This document shows, one piece after another, positions 36,124 to 49,600 of a stretch of 64,000 bases of DNA. A program made the position numbers and the translations under genes. Source of the stretch: Brasenia schreberi (taxonomy: Eukaryota; Streptophyta; Magnoliopsida; Nymphaeales; Cabombaceae); the NCBI GenBank assembly GCA_036023115.1, contig JAYKKT010000061.1, positions 18,513,501 through 18,577,500 of the forward strand, read 5' to 3'. The notes under the pieces are model-generated. The model was not told the DNA's origin and made no database searches. It worked only from the letters and a program-made list of their open reading frames with translations. Each line of letters starts with the position of its first letter. The first letter of the stretch is position 1.

Positions 36124-36830
36124 TTCCTAAGCTTTTACTTTATGGGTTTTGCATCCGAATCTAAGGGAAGATGATGCTCTACGACTCTTGGGTCTATACC
36201 TGGCATGTCTTCATACGTCCATGCAAACACATCAACGTAGGTTTTCAAAAATGCAATGAATGATGATCTTTCATGCTCATGCAAACATGCGCCTATCTTA
36301 ATGTGCTTGGGCTTTGAATCACTCCCTAGGTTTATCTCTATGAAATCTCCTCCTACTGAATTCGAAGGTTTTTCAAAATCGAGAATTTTATGAAATTCTA
36401 GGAGCTCGAAAGTTGGATCTTCCTCAAGGGGATCCACCTCTAGGCTTTGATCATTCTCGAGGTTTCTAAATCCTAGGGAATTTGAGCTTGATGCATGGGT
36501 TTTGAAAATACCTGGTTTTTGACTTGGGATTTCTATGGGTTTCGAAATTTTTGGTCTTCTTATGAAGACAACTTTTCTTTTGAAATCCTTGGCTTTTTCC
36601 AAGTTTTTACCAGGAGCAGCTATATATAGGGTTTTGTTTTTGATATTTTCTAAATTTTCAATTTTTTTGGGTTTTTGTAAAACCAAAACTTTAGGAACTA
36701 TACAAACAAATCTTTTTTCGAGTTTTTCATCTCTTTCAAATGTTTTTGGTTTTTGGGGTTTTTCAATTTTTTGAATTTCGAGTTTTTCCAATTTTTTGTG
36801 TTTTTGGTTGATGGATCTTCCATCATACCT
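36124..36830 (-). pseudogene. T3 pol, N-terminal tail
   Basis: Lys-rich tail upstream of RT, with LQKPKKIENLEN, LYIAAPGK and WTYEDMPGIDP. It ends at SDAKPIK with a stop (CAG in T1, TAA here) before S2. The conserved acceptor-like site is at 36829-36830. Confidence 0.85.
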
Positions 36831-36859
36831 ACAAAGGAAAATGCAACGAGTTAGACTCT

Positions 36860-37358
36860 AAACAAGAGGTCTAAATCATAGGTTTCTACTTCGGTAGGCT
36901 CCTGGGCACCCTTGACCCAAGTGGTCACGGGGGGGCTCTGGTGGTATTTTGGGAGTATAGCCGATCTCATATCAGCTTTGGTTGGCCCTAGGCAGTATGG
37001 GCTCTAGGAGACCCTGGCTTTGTGCCCCTAGACTCTTGTGTGGCATATACCCCATGTTCAATAACATGTTCCATGATTTTCTGTTTTTGGAAAAGTTTTC
37101 ATATAAGTCGTGATCCCTTTACTTGCTATCGTCCATGTTATGCACATAAGGCTTTTTGTCCAAGGCTTTTTGAAATAGGTGATTCTTGGCCTTTCTTAGG
37201 ATGGTTAGTGTTTTGAGTGGGCTAGCCTTGGGCTGCCCCTTGATGTACACGACCTTCCTAGGTATTTGGAGTGTGATCTTTGGTGGTTCGACCAAGGTCT
37301 GCCTCAGTTTGGCCTCGTAGGCCTGGGAACTCGATAAGCATGGGAAATTCTGGATTCC
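36860..37358 (-). pseudogene. T3 G-patch region
   Basis: Decayed, with no long frame. The minus strand still reads SWNMLLNMGY and SLGAQSQGLLEPILPRAN, then a stop near the YGIGY motif. A CAG to TAG stop separates it from protease at about 37356. Confidence 0.78.
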
Positions 37359-37981
37359 CTAAAGCTGTGGGTGACTCTCACCTAGAATTACTACTATTTG
37401 ATTGTCGAAAGGGATTTTAACACACCTATGGAAGGTAGATGGCACAACACGCAGGCTGTGTATCCAAGGCCTTCCCAACAATAGGTTGTAGTGGGGGTGG
37501 ATCTCCAAGACATGGAACACCCCCATGTGAGCTATCCCTCCGGTTTCCATGGGTAATTCTATGGATCCTAAGGGTCTTGACGCATTCCATCGTATCCAGT
37601 GATTACGATGGGGCTTGGGTTCACAGAGGTTAAGGTGACTCCGATTTGGTAAGCCATGTAGAGCGGAAGGATGTTGAGCCCTCCTCCCCCATCAACTAGG
37701 CACCTATCCAGAGAGTGGTGATTCAATACCATCTCGATATGTAGGGCTTGGTTGTGGGCTTCGTAGGGTTTTTCTACATCATCTTCCGAGAACATGATGG
37801 ACATTTTTGCACCTATAGACACCACTTGGGTCGATAGGGACTCTGGGGTTATATTTGAGCTAACCTTGGCTCTTTCTAGAATTTTCTCTAAAACCAGTCT
37901 ATGCCTAGGCGAGGTTTGTATCAGCTCTAGGATGGACATATTAATAGGAATCTTTGAAAGATGATTTTCGAAATCGTACAA
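37359..37981 (-). pseudogene. T3 aspartic protease
   Basis: Two overlapping frames. The first has YDFENHLSKIPIN, the DGG motif in LVDGGGGLNILP and ITGYDG; a missing C near 37587 (CATTCCATCG versus CATTCCCATCG in T1) shifts the frame. The second has METGGIAHMGVFHV and LLLGRPWIHS. Confidence 0.88.
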
Positions 37982-39716
37982 GGTTAAAACACTTTTCCTT
38001 TGTCCGCTTTTGGCGAGACTCTAGGGATACATGCTTTGGAGGGGCCAGTATACTGACCACCTTTTTAGTATTTTGTAGATGTGGGGGTTGATAGATCCTT
38101 CCAGACCTAGTCACCTCCCCCACGATCAACCTAGGGCTAGTGCCTATTGTGTCTCTATTTGTGTGCTTTGGAGCACCTTGAATTTTTAAAACAGGTTTAA
38201 CCGGGGATGGAACTCTAGGTGGTCCCCGGATCACTACTTGGGCGAGTTTCCTATGAAGGATGAGAGTAGATGCATAAGTAGCAAAACCAGAATGACATGC
38301 ATGCGCTAGACTCTTCGAAAATGTGAGAGTACACACCTCATTGCCCTTCCCACTAGTACTTGCATGTTTGGGGAAGGGTTCTTTAAAGATAGATTGGGCA
38401 GGCTCTGGTTCCTCAATGACCTGCAATTGGCCTTCTACTATCAAGTTCTCAATCTTATTAAGTAGGGAGAAACACTTCTTTGTATCATGGCCTTTGAGCC
38501 GATGATACTTGCAAAATTGGTTTAAAAACCTCCCTTTGAAATTGATTCCCTCAGGAATTTCGTGGAGTTCGATCATTCCTTGGGCAAGTAGGAGGTCTAG
38601 GACCTCCGACACAGGTTGCCCCAGCGGAGTATACTCTCGTTTTTCAATGGGTTTTTGTAAATTTTTCTCCCTTTTATTTTCAAATTTCTCATAATTTTTA
38701 GAAGTGCTTGTCGGGCTTGGATCCACCCGGACATTGGTGACTTTGTGGGGTTTTGCCTCTTTGTCCATGGTGGGTAGTCCATAAGTGCCGGGTTTATCCA
38801 AGCGAGTTTTTGAAACCACATTCCCTTTCCATAAATGATCGTAGATGCCTTTCTTCAAATTTGTTTCAAAAAGGGATGCCTTTTTAATCAACATGTGGAA
38901 AGTTGAGATTTCATGAAGGGAGAGAAGGGTTTTCAACTCGTTTTTAAAATTATCTAGGATGAGCATTACTGCACACCCTTCTGATATGGGTTCTCATACT
39001 TGCCCAAGGAGGGACCTCCATCGAACAATAAAGGCATGGACATCTTCATTCATACCTTGCTTTGTATCCCTCAATGTGTTTAAAGTGGGTGTGACTTCTA
39101 CGTTATGTGAGAATCTCTTTATAAAGCAGTTCGCTAACTCTTCAAAAGTAGCGAACTGACTAAGATCGTAGGAAGCCAGCCATTTGGAAGTTGTGCCTTT
39201 GAGGGATAAAGGGAACCAATATACCCATTTCATTGAGTCCTTCTTTTTCTTATGGGCTCGACAAGAGAAAAGTTGCAAGTGAGACCTAGGGTCTCCCGTG
39301 CCATCATACCAATGGAAATTCGGTATTTCATCATCACTATGTGTTTCATAGTCTAAAAGAAGAAAATCAGACAGGGCATAGTTTCTTTTATCTTTATTTT
39401 GCCCTTTCAGCAACTGCTATAGGGCTTTACGATCCTTGTGAGTGAAGGATTCATGGTATTGGTTGCCTTCCATTGCGGAGGTCTCCTTGTGTTTTCGAGT
39501 TTTTTCAAATCTCATTTTGGCCTTTGGTTCACCATGTGATGAACACGAATCAGCTGCTTCAGCCTCTTGGCTAAGAGCAGTGATCTTGGCCTCAAAGTCC
39601 CTTCTTAACTCCTCGATTTCCTCTTTTTGATCTCGAGTTTTCAAAAATTTCCTAGAATGAGAACTTGATGAGCATGAGGCATGGCTAGACACTTCTTGGG
39701 AGCCTGAACTTGACAT
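37982..39716 (-). pseudogene. T3 gag
   Basis: Three pieces: 39417-39716 (ATG start MSSSGSQEVSSH, coiled coil), 38994-39413 (Gag core, WVYWFPLSLKG) and 37941-38966 (knuckle CKYHRLKGHDTKKC, then VTRSGRIYQPP). The breaks are a CAG to TAG stop at 39414-39416 and a TGA at 38991-38993. A frameshift separates it from protease near 37985. Confidence 0.9.
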
Positions 39717-39833
39717 GGCTCCGATGCTTTTAAAACCAAACTATGAAAATGCAACACAAAAAAGTTAAAACACTTTTTCTTGAAAAATTTTTAAGAGGTC
39801 TGTTTATTTGAATCGACTTTTCTCAACACCCAT

Positions 39834-39851
39834 GTCCCACCGGGCGTGCCA
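39834..39851 (-). promoter_or_regulatory. T3 primer-binding site
   Basis: TGGCACGCCCGGTGGGAC on the minus strand, identical to T1, five bases after the LTR. Confidence 0.85.
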
Positions 39852-39856
39852 AAGTC

Positions 39857-42815
39857 TATAAACACACGAAAATTTCCACTCTGGGTTCTTTAGGCCTAGA
39901 GTGAACTTTTTCATGTCTAAGTCGCTTTAAAAGGGCATGCCAGCTAGCTTACTCAAACTAGCGAAGTAAATTTTGAAATATCTGACTTAGGGGGCGATTG
40001 TGGACAAGTGGGCTCTTTTTCGTCGCAAACCTTCTTGAACCGATGCTCAAGGGTCGGTTTGTACGCTTTAGAAAACTCGATTTTGAACAAGTGTGACCTT
40101 TTTTGAAAAGTATGAAAGTGTTTGATCGATTTGGTTTGTCTAGTTGCAGATTTTATTTACGTGGGGTTTGCACGTATCCTATGTCTTTGGTTTTAGCCAC
40201 TTAGGCGTGAGATGTGTGCATCAAGTGCCTAAGTTTTGGCGATTTTGCATAGGTGGTTCGAGGTTGCTTTGATGCAAGTATGCGCCCTATCTCGTGGTAT
40301 AGCAGATATGCAATGCAAACTCACACAACTGAACCTTAAAACCCGAAATTGAAAGACATAGCTGAAGGGAAATTGCGGAAGGGAAATATAGCTATATCTT
40401 AAGAGCGGAAAGGCTCAATTGTGTGTGTGTGTTGTGTATAAATTGAAAGACAACTCATGCAGCTTGAATGTAAAACCCCGCTCGACTTGAATGTAAAGTG
40501 CAAAAGGGAAATACTTATATATATATGGGCCCGAAGGTCGCCAACGTGTGCGTATGTGTTGTGTGTAAATGTAAAGACAACACACGCAGCTGAACCTCAA
40601 ATACCCGAAATTGAAAGACGTACACAACTGAACTGGGAAAACTCACACAACTGAAAATATAGAGATATGGCTATATCTTAGTGGCTGTCGAGGCCAAAAT
40701 GGTGCGTGAGGTGCTTGAGCAAATGCTCGGGTGTCTTTGGGTGCGAGTGTGTAATTGAAATGACAAACTCACACGACTTAATGTAACAACCCAGCTGAAT
40801 GTAAATACATATATATAATAAGAGCGAAGGCTCAATGCATGTGTGGGTGAAGTGTGTAAATTGAAGACAACTCACGCAGCTCTTACTAGAGTCTTTGGAG
40901 TAAGAGCGAAGGCTCAATGGTGCACGTGGGTGCTGGGTGTACGAGATTAAGAGCTAAAGCTCCAGTGCTCTTGTGTGCGTCGTGTACGATATAAGAGCTA
41001 AAGCTCAAGTGCACGTATGTGTCTCGTGTGCCAAGCAACAATATTACATTCCGGGGGGAGACAAGACTCCTTTAATACAAACCCGTATCCGAATTGAATT
41101 AAGTATAAAGCAAGTTAGAGTAAGGGACCAAGTTTAGACACTTACAAATAGCTGGTCCGTCTTCACTTGCTCATGCTTGGGCTTGTGGTCCATTTCGGGC
41201 AGCCAAGAGGGGTCTCCCTAAGTGGCTTTGAGAGAGGTTTTATGGGTCACGGTTAGGGTCTTAGGGGAACTTAGGTTTGGCCAAGAGAAGACAATCTAAG
41301 GTCTGTCCTAAGTGGCTGGAGTGGCTAGCTAAGGCTGGTTATGACGCGCTCGGCAGGGTGTATGTCAGGCCGGGGGCTCTGTGATGTAGAGCGCGGCAGA
41401 CGGGAAAAGGCGTAGGTGACGCGCACAGTTGGCGCTAGGGCACGTCGCGTGCTAGGGTGCGTCGTGCAGGGAGGCGCGCTGAGGTGGTGCGGCAGGCATC
41501 AGAGGGGCGCGACAGGCATCAAGGTGCGCGGTAGGCATTAAGGTGCGTGATAGCATCAAGTGGGCACGCGGTAGGCACGGTTGACTCACGATCGGTCGAA
41601 GTGAGGTCTTTAGGGTTTTAGTTTGAATCGGTGGGGTTGGCTTGAGTCTAGTCCGGTTCAGTTAGGGTTCAGTTAGGGTTAGGTTGGTTCAGTTAGGGTT
41701 AGGTTGGTTTGAGTCTAGGCTAGTTTAGGACTAGGTTTACCTCTTGGAGCCGGTCCTTCTTGGTTGAGCCCACTTCCAAGCCACGGTTGCAGCCTCCCTT
41801 GATTGAGCCCACCTTGGATGCAGCCCACTTAGCCCATTAGGCTTGACCCACACTCACCCTTGAGCCAACATGGCTTGAACCACTCTCTCACTCTCTCTCC
41901 TCCAAGCAAATTCACGTGAACTTGTGGAGACCCCCTCACTCCTATTTATAGCCAAGTGAAGTGGGTCTTGGATATGGATCTTGAGTTTGGATCATGGAAT
42001 GTATGTCCGATCCAAACACTATTTGGATCTGGATCTTGGATCTCGAATATTTTGAGATCCATATCTGATCCAAATCCAACATTTTTATGGATATGGATTT
42101 GGATATTTTGGTCCATATCCGATCCAATCCAAACACTATTTGGATCCAATCCAAATCCAAACACTATTCGGATTGACCCAAATCTAAACACTATTTGGAT
42201 ATGGATCTGGATATTTATGGTCCAAATTCAATCCAAATTTTCTCTGGATGGTCCTTCTTGGCTTTTTGAGGCGGACAATTTGGGCGGGTCCTAGCTTCAT
42301 CAGCACTCCGTCTGGTGTTGGGTTTCCCCAATCTTTGTTGTCTAGACTCCTTTTCGCCTTTTCAGACTCCGTTTCTGCTCAGTTCAAACTTTTCCGGTTC
42401 AAATGCTTGATGCTTGAACGAGGATGGTCGATCTGGCCATTTGGTGCTCCTGGCTTGCCACCTGCTTCATGCCTGGGCCTTCCTTTTGCCTTTTGAACTT
42501 GGCTTTTATCAGTCCAGGATGCTCTTCTAGGCTCTAGAAACTGGTTCTGAGCCTGCTTCTAGAATTGGCCTTCGTGAGCCACTTGTTAGGCTGTTTCTTG
42601 ATCAGGTATCATCTTTGCATGCTTCACCTGTTCGTCTTTGGCTTCTTGGAAAATGGGGCTTAGCTTGGGTTTAAAAGCTTATATTCGATACAGGGCTTCA
42701 AAACACTATTTACAGGATTTAAAGCAATATTTACAGGGTTCAAAACACTATTTATAGGGTCTTGGGAAGGCTCTTGAATTTTCAGAATTCAAAGTGCCTT
42801 TTTGGAGTTGATTTT
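39857..42815 (-). repeat. T3 5' LTR, major part
   Basis: In sense it ends GTTTATA instead of GTCTACA, so both bases that should be C here have become T. TATA box 41941-41950 (CCTATTTATA on plus, TATAAATAGG in sense), candidate donor near 41139, GC-rich R-like part (41350-41580), U5 hairpin 39943-39962 and PBS-like word 39933-39942 (TGGCATGCCC in sense). Confidence 0.9.
41941..41950 (-). promoter_or_regulatory. TATA box of T3 5' LTR
   Basis: TATAAATAGG on the minus strand. The same box is at 49124-49133 in S4 and at 58343-58351 in the T4 3' LTR. Confidence 0.65.
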
Positions 42816-45800
42816 TGTAGATGCGCGAAAATCCCAGCCTCCTCGTCCCTTCCGGGTGCTTGGAGTGGATCTTCTCGTGCGTCTAAGGCCTATGTATACA
42901 AATAGGGCGTGCCAGCTAGCTTACTTAAGCTAGCGAAGATATTTCTAACACTGACTTCTAAACGTGGCGACTGTGAGCAAGTAAGCTCTTGTCGTCGCAG
43001 ACCTTCTTGCACCGATGCGCAAGGGTCAGTCTATACGCTTTTGCAAAAATCGAGTTTTGGAGAGAAAGTCTACAAAGCGGTTCGAGGTGTCTATTTCGGG
43101 TTTTTAAGATGCGATTTGCATATTTTAGATCATGTGGATTTGCACATGCCTAAGTCTTTTCTTTTATCCCTTTTCAGGCCACCTAGTTTGTGTGTTATGA
43201 ACACTCCACTACATGGGCGAATTCGAGCGGGGCTTGCTTTGATGCAATATGCGCCCTACCTCGTGGTATGGCATAGATGCAATGCAAACTCACGCTACTC
43301 CAAAGGGAAAACCCGAAATGTAAAGACAATACTGAAGGGAAATAACAGAAGGGAAATAACCGAAGGGAAATAACCGAAGGGAAATAACCGAAGGGAGATA
43401 TGTATATATCTTATGTATATGAGCCCTTACTCGGGTCTTGCAAATAAGAGCGAAGGCTCAATGTGGGTGCGTGCTTGAATTGAAAGACTTACACACACGA
43501 CATGAAATTAAACCCAAATATAAATTGCAGTATGGCCTTGACTAAGGTCTTGGGAGTAAGAGCGAAGGCTCAATGTGTGTGAGAGTGCTTGAATTGAAGT
43601 ACTACACACACGACATAAATGAAACCCAAATATAACTGCAATAAGGCCTTTACTAAGGTCTTGGGAGTAAGAGCGAAGGCTCAATGTGCGTGAAAGTGCT
43701 TGAATTGAAAGACTTACTCACACGACATGAAATGAAACCCAAATAGTATAGGTCGGCCCTTACTTGGGTCTTTCAAATAAGAGCGAAAGCTCAATGTGTG
43801 TGAGAGTGCTTGAATTGAAAGACTTACTCACACGACATGAAATGAAACCCAAATAGTATAGGTCGGCCCTTACTTGGGTCTTTCAAATAAGAGCGAAAGC
43901 TCAATGTGTGTGAGAGTGCTTGAATTGAAAGACTTACTCACACGACATGAAATGAAACCCAAATAGTATAGGTCGGCCCTTACTTGGGTCTTTCAAATAA
44001 GAGCGAAAGCTCAATGTGTGTGAGAGTGCTTGAATTGAAAGACTACGCACCCAACTTGAACAAAAACCCTTCGAAAATGAAAGTATATATACACTTATAT
44101 ATTAGGGGCTGATTAGGCCCGTGTGTGTTCAAATTTGTGCACGACTAAGAGAGTGCACGTGTGTGGTTGTGCCAAGCCACGTTATTACAAGCGGGGGGAG
44201 ACTATGCTCCGTTATTACAACCCCGTATCAAATTGAATCTCAAGCAAGTATACAACTAAAGACCGAGTTTAGACACTTACGAGTAGCTGGTCCGTAGAGG
44301 TCTTGCTTGGGCGTGGACTTGGCCTTGGGCTGCAAACGGGAGCTCCGCGAAGGTAGGTGATCAAGGGTGCTGGCCGGCTGCAAGTGGGGCGCGGGATAGA
44401 CGCCTCGAAGGGGGCCGGTGGCAAGTAGATGGCGCCTCCAAGTAGGGGGTTTAAAGTGGCTGAATAAGTGGGTTATTAGGGTCACTAGGGGAGTTGAGAG
44501 TTTAGGGTAACTGGACCTAGAAGGGTGAGCTGGTGGGAAGGCCGAATAGGACACCTAGGTTAGTTGGCCGAATGGGAGATGATGGCTAGGTAGTGGCCAG
44601 CAACTTGGGTTATACTAGGTTCGGCTAGGTTTAGGTGGTGGCGGCAAAAGGGCTGAGATGAAGGTAGGATGGGTGGCTAAGAGTGGAGAGGTGGTAGAGA
44701 GGGGCTTTGAGGGAGTTTGGGGTACTTACCGAATGGGGAGAGGTGGCGGATGAAGTGGGAAGGTGGCGGGCAGGTGGCTGTCGGCTGGTTCGGTTGGGTG
44801 GAGGTGATGGCGTCCGGCTGGGCAAATGGTGGTGGTGGATGGAAGAGGGAAGGTGGCGGTGCAGGTGGTGGCTGGTGGAGCAGATGGAGCAGGCGGAGGT
44901 GGGGAGTGGTCCCGGCTGGGTGAGAGAAGGGAGAAGGAGAGGGCCTGGCTGGGTGAGAGAGTGGTTCCCACTTGGAAAACCCGCCCACAAGGAGGGGGGT
45001 TTAAATAGGGGATGGGTAGGTCGGTTAGGGCTGGGCTGAGGGTAGTGGTTAGGTGGTTTAGGTAGGGTGGTATGTAGATAAGGTGGGCTGGAAAAGGTTG
45101 GGCCAGATATTTTAAAACTAGGGGTTTGGGTAAATCGTGGGCTAAGGGTGGTTTAGGGGTTTAGGGTTAGGTTAGGTGGTTGGGTTTTAGGGTGAGGTTT
45201 AGTGAGCTAGGTTAGGTGATTAGGCTAGGTTTAGGCTAGGATTAGGGAAATTAATCTAGGTTTAGGGAAGGATTAGGGAAGTGGGTTAGGTGATTAGGTT
45301 AGGATTAGGACGGGATTAGGGAAGTGGGTTAGGTGATTAGGTTCAGATTAGGGGTGGATTAGGGGTTTAGGCTAGGTTTAGGCATTTTGGGCTAGGTTTA
45401 GGTGAAGGAGCTCCCTTAGCATGGCCCATAGACCTTGATCACCCCATGTTGGTGCAGCCCTAGGTTAGGTTTTAGCTAATTACAAGCTTAAACCCACTCA
45501 ATTAGGCTAACCCACATGATTAACCCAAACTTGACACACAAGTCAAGCTTAATACAACACTCTTGATATTTTTCAACCCCACTCTCTCTCATGCCCATGA
45601 TCCCACGTGAAACTCAAGTGGGCCCCACCTCCATTTATGAGAAGGTGATGTGGGCCATGGATATGGATATTGGATTGGATCTCTGGATCCAAATCCAAAT
45701 CCAAGTCCACATATGGGTTTGGATTGGGATCTGGATATATATGGTCCAGATCCACTCCAAACTGAACTCTGACTCCTTCGAGCTGGGTTCGAAACGGACG

Positions 45801-46239
45801 ATTCGTGCGGGGCCTGACAGCATCAGTACTCCGTCTGCGTTGGGTCTTCGCCAACATAGTCGTCCGCCTCTGTTTCTGCCTTCCGGAGATGACTTCAAAT
45901 GCTATTTTGATAAGAACAGGGTCTTGGACGTTCGAGATCCTGGGATGTGAATCAGATACAAGAGTTGCTGCGCCGGGCTCGACAGGTGCTCCGGTTCCGG
46001 GCTCTTCTTGGCTCTCCTGGTCCTGTCTTGATTGGGCCAAGCCACTTCGGGGTTTCAAAACGTGTTTTAAAAGGGTTTTCGAAAGCCATATTATATGTTT
46101 TAGAAAGATAAAGTTTAAAACATATGTACAGGGTTGTTTGGAAGGCTCCTGGGTTTTCGAACTCAAAATGGCCCTTTGGGGCTGCTTGTATAAAACCAGA
46201 TGGATTTTGAGAAATTCGTGGGATTTCGGGGTGTTTACA
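42816..46239 (-). mobile_element. S3: solo LTR (3424 bp) with duplication ATTTT
   Basis: ATTTT at 42811-42815 and 46240-46244. Inserted in the T3 5' LTR about 50 bp from its outer end. Close to the T1 LTRs. Contains TATA 45000-45009 and six tandem units. Confidence 0.96.
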
Positions 46240-46244
46240 ATTTT

Positions 46245-46292
46245 GTAAACCAGGTATGTTTTATAAAATCGTGGGATTTTGGGGTGTTTACA
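46245..46292 (-). repeat. T3 5' LTR, outer end
   Basis: 48 bp continuing the T3 LTR after S3, ending GGGGTGTTTACA at 46292. Confidence 0.88.
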
Positions 46293-46630
46293 ACTCTTAC
46301 TCCCAAGACTCTAATAAGAGTTGTATTAATTGCAATTTGATTTGGGGTTGTTACGTTCAAGTTGTGTGCCAATTCCACACTCACACAAATTGAGCTTTCG
46401 CTCTTACTCCCAAGACTCTAATAAGAGCCATATTAATTGCAATTTGATTTGGGGTTGTTACATTCAAGTTGTGTGAGTTCATCATTTAAGCTTCCACACA
46501 TACACACACAACCACCCGAGCACTTGCTCAAGCACTCACGCACCTTTTTGGCCTTGACTGCCACTAAGATATAGGCATATTTATATACTTTCAGCTGCGT
46601 GAGTTTTTCCGGTTCAGTTGTGTACGCCTT
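46293..46630 (+). repeat. T5 5' LTR, fragment 1
   Basis: Plus-oriented U5-type repeat sequence (AAGACTCTAATAAGAGCC units) between T3 and S4. Joins fragment 2 across S4. Confidence 0.85.
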
Positions 46631-49600
46631 TGTAGACACGCAAAAATTTTCACTCCGGGTTCTTTGGCCTGAAGTGAACCTTTTTTGTGTCTAAGTCGAT
46701 TTAAAAGGGCGTGTCAGCTAGCTTAATCAAACTAGCGAAGTGAATTTTGAAATATCTGACTTAGGGGGTGACTGTGGACAAGTGGGCTCTTTTCGTCGCA
46801 AACCTTCTTGAACCGATACTCAAGGGTCAGTTTGTATGCTTTAGAAATCTCAATTTTAAACAAGCATGGCCTTTTTGAAAAGGTATGAAAGTATTTGATC
46901 AATTTGTTTGTCTAATTGCAGATTTTATTTACGTGGGGTTTGCACGTATCTATGTCTTTGAGTTTTTATCTACTTAGGCGTGGGATGTGTGCATTAAGTG
47001 CCTAAGTCTTGGCGTGTTTGCACGGTTGGTTCGGGGTTTGTTTGATGCAAGCATGCGCACTATCTCGAGTATGGCGGATATGCAATGCAACTCACACAAC
47101 TGAACCTTAAAACCCAAAATTGAAAGACATAGCTGAAGGGAAATTGCGGAAGGGAAATATAGCTATATCTTAAGAGCGGAAGGCTCAATGTGTGCATGTG
47201 TGTTGTGTATATATTGAAAGACAACTCACACGACTTGAATGTAAAGCCACCCGACTTAAATGTAAAGTGCGGAAATGGGAAATACGTATATATATATATC
47301 GGCCCGAAGGTTCATAACGTGTGCGTGTGTGTTGTGTATAAATGTAAAGACAACTCACACGACTTGGAATGTAAAACCCAACCGAAAAGGAGCCTGTTGG
47401 CCAACGCCTATCGCTCCCACCTTAGCGCCCGCGACACCCGCCTAGCGTCTGTCGCCCGGACTCCACGCCTGGCAACTAGCACCTGGCATCCACTGACTCA
47501 ACCTACCTTAACCAACGCCGACCGACTCCCTAACCGACCTACCACCACCATAACCCAACTCTATACCCCCAGCACCGCCTTACACCACCACCTACCTACC
47601 ACCGAACCTAACACCACCGCCATAGCTTACCCCCCTAGCCTAATCCCACTACAAGACACCTCTAGCCATCTTGCCGTAAGTTCCCTTGCCACGCACCCCA
47701 CATCATATTCCAGTCATGACCTCTAGCCTAACATCCCAGCCACCTCACCACACACCCCACCTCACAACCTACCGTTTGCCATAAACCCCCCACAAGCCCT
47801 AAGACCCGCAACTCCCTTGCCTTACCTATCCCACTACAAGCCTCGCACCCTACCCGGCCATGAGCCTCTATTCTCTCAAGCCTTAAACTCCACCAAGCTC
47901 TAATCCCGGCCAGCCACTTCACTCCTCAAGCTTCAAGGGGACATGTCCTTGGTTGCCCGAAGTGAATCACAAGCCCAAGCACGAGCAAGTGAAGACGGAC
48001 CAGCTATTTGTAAGTGTCTAAACTTGGTCCCTTACGCTAACTTGCTTTATACTTAATTCAATTCGGATACAGGGTTGTATTAACGGAACGTTGTCTTCCC
48101 CCGGGATGTAATATTGTTGCTTGGCACACGAGACACATACGTGCACTTGAGCCTTAGCTCTTATCTCGTACACGAGACACACAAGTGTACTTGAGCCTTA
48201 GCTCTTATATCGTACACCAAGCACCCACGTACACCATTGAGCCTTCGCTCTTACTCCAAAGACTCTAGTAAGAGCTGCGTGAGTTGTCTTTAAATTTACA
48301 CACTACACCCACGCGTGCATTGAGCCTTCACTCTTATCATATATATGTATTTCCATTCAGTTGGGTTGTTACTTTAAGTCGTGTGAGTTGTCATTTAAAA
48401 TTCCACACTCGCACCCAAGGACACCCGAGCTCTTGCTCAAGCACCTTCACGCACATTTTGGCCTCGACAGCCACTAAGATATAGCCATATCTATATATTT
48501 TCAGCTGCGTGAGTTTTTCCAGTTCAGTTGGGTACGTCTTTCAATTTCGGGTTGTTAATTTTCAGTCATGTGAGTTGCATTTCAACATATACACAACACA
48601 CACGCACACGTTGATGACCTTCGGGTGGTGCGCGGAGCGGGCGCTTGCAGGGTGCACGAGCAGGAGCGGGGCGCTTGTAGGGTGCACGGGGAAAGGAGAG
48701 GTGGTTCGAGTAGGGCTAGGGGTGGCCGAAAGGTTAAAGGTTGAGCCGGTTAGGGTGTTAGGTGGGTTTAATTAGGGTTAGGGGTGCTGTGGGGTAGTTA
48801 GGTGGGTTCAACTAGGTCTAGGTGGAGTCGGCTTAGGTGGTTTAGAGGGGTTCGAGAGAGGTGGGCTAGGTGAGTTTGCTAGGCTTACCTTGGGGCACGG
48901 TCTTGGGGTGTGCTTAAGCTCCACATCGGCCACTCCACGCCTTCTTGTTCAAGCAAATTCAGCCCTTAATTACGGTGATGCAGCCCACACTAATCCCCCT
49001 TTAAGCCCACAATTAACCCACTAAACAAAATTAAGAAAACACTAAGCACTCACCTTAATACCCTCTCTCTCCTCCAAGCTCCTCCCTTTGGATTTCACGT
49101 GAGCTTTTGGAGACCCCCTCACTCCTATTTATAGGCAAATGAGGTGGGTCTTGGATATGGGTCTTGGGTTTGGATCATGGAATCCATGTCCGATCCAAAC
49201 ACTATTTGGATCTGGATCTTGGATCTCAGATATTTTGAGATTTGTATCCGATCCAAATCCAACATTTTTATGGATATGAATCTAAATATTTTGGTCTAGA
49301 TCCGATCCAATCCAAACACTATTTGGATCCAATCCAAATCTGAACACTATTTGGATCAACCCAAATCCAAACACTATTTGGATATGGATATGGATATTTA
49401 TGGTCCAGATCCAATCCAATTTTTCTCTAGATAGTCCTTCTTGGCTTTTTTAGGCGGACGTTTTGCGCAAGCACTAGCTTCATCAGCGCTCCGTCTAGTG
49501 CTAGGTTTTCCCCAACTTTGTCGTATGGACTCCATCTCGCTATTTTGGACTCCGTTTCTGCTTGATTTTGCCATTTCTGGCTCAGATTCATGCTGCTTGG

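Larger units (their letters stand above)
31554..46292 (-). mobile_element. T3: older, decayed Tat-like element
   Basis: Minus strand. From right: 5' LTR (39857-42815 and 46245-46292, split by S3), primer site, gag, protease, G-patch, pol (split by S2), then cut by LTR B at 31553. Integrase and 3' LTR lie outside to the left. Right flank ACTCT (46293-46297) is in the LTR of T5. More stops than T1 and T2. Confidence 0.92.

Noticed and set aside
45573..46166. Frame of about 197 codons in LTRs (MLAKTQRRRSTD region), open in several copies
   Set aside because: It lies upstream of the TATA box in U3, its start and length differ between copies (94-197 codons), and part of it is the GGAT tract. Similarity follows from DNA identity.
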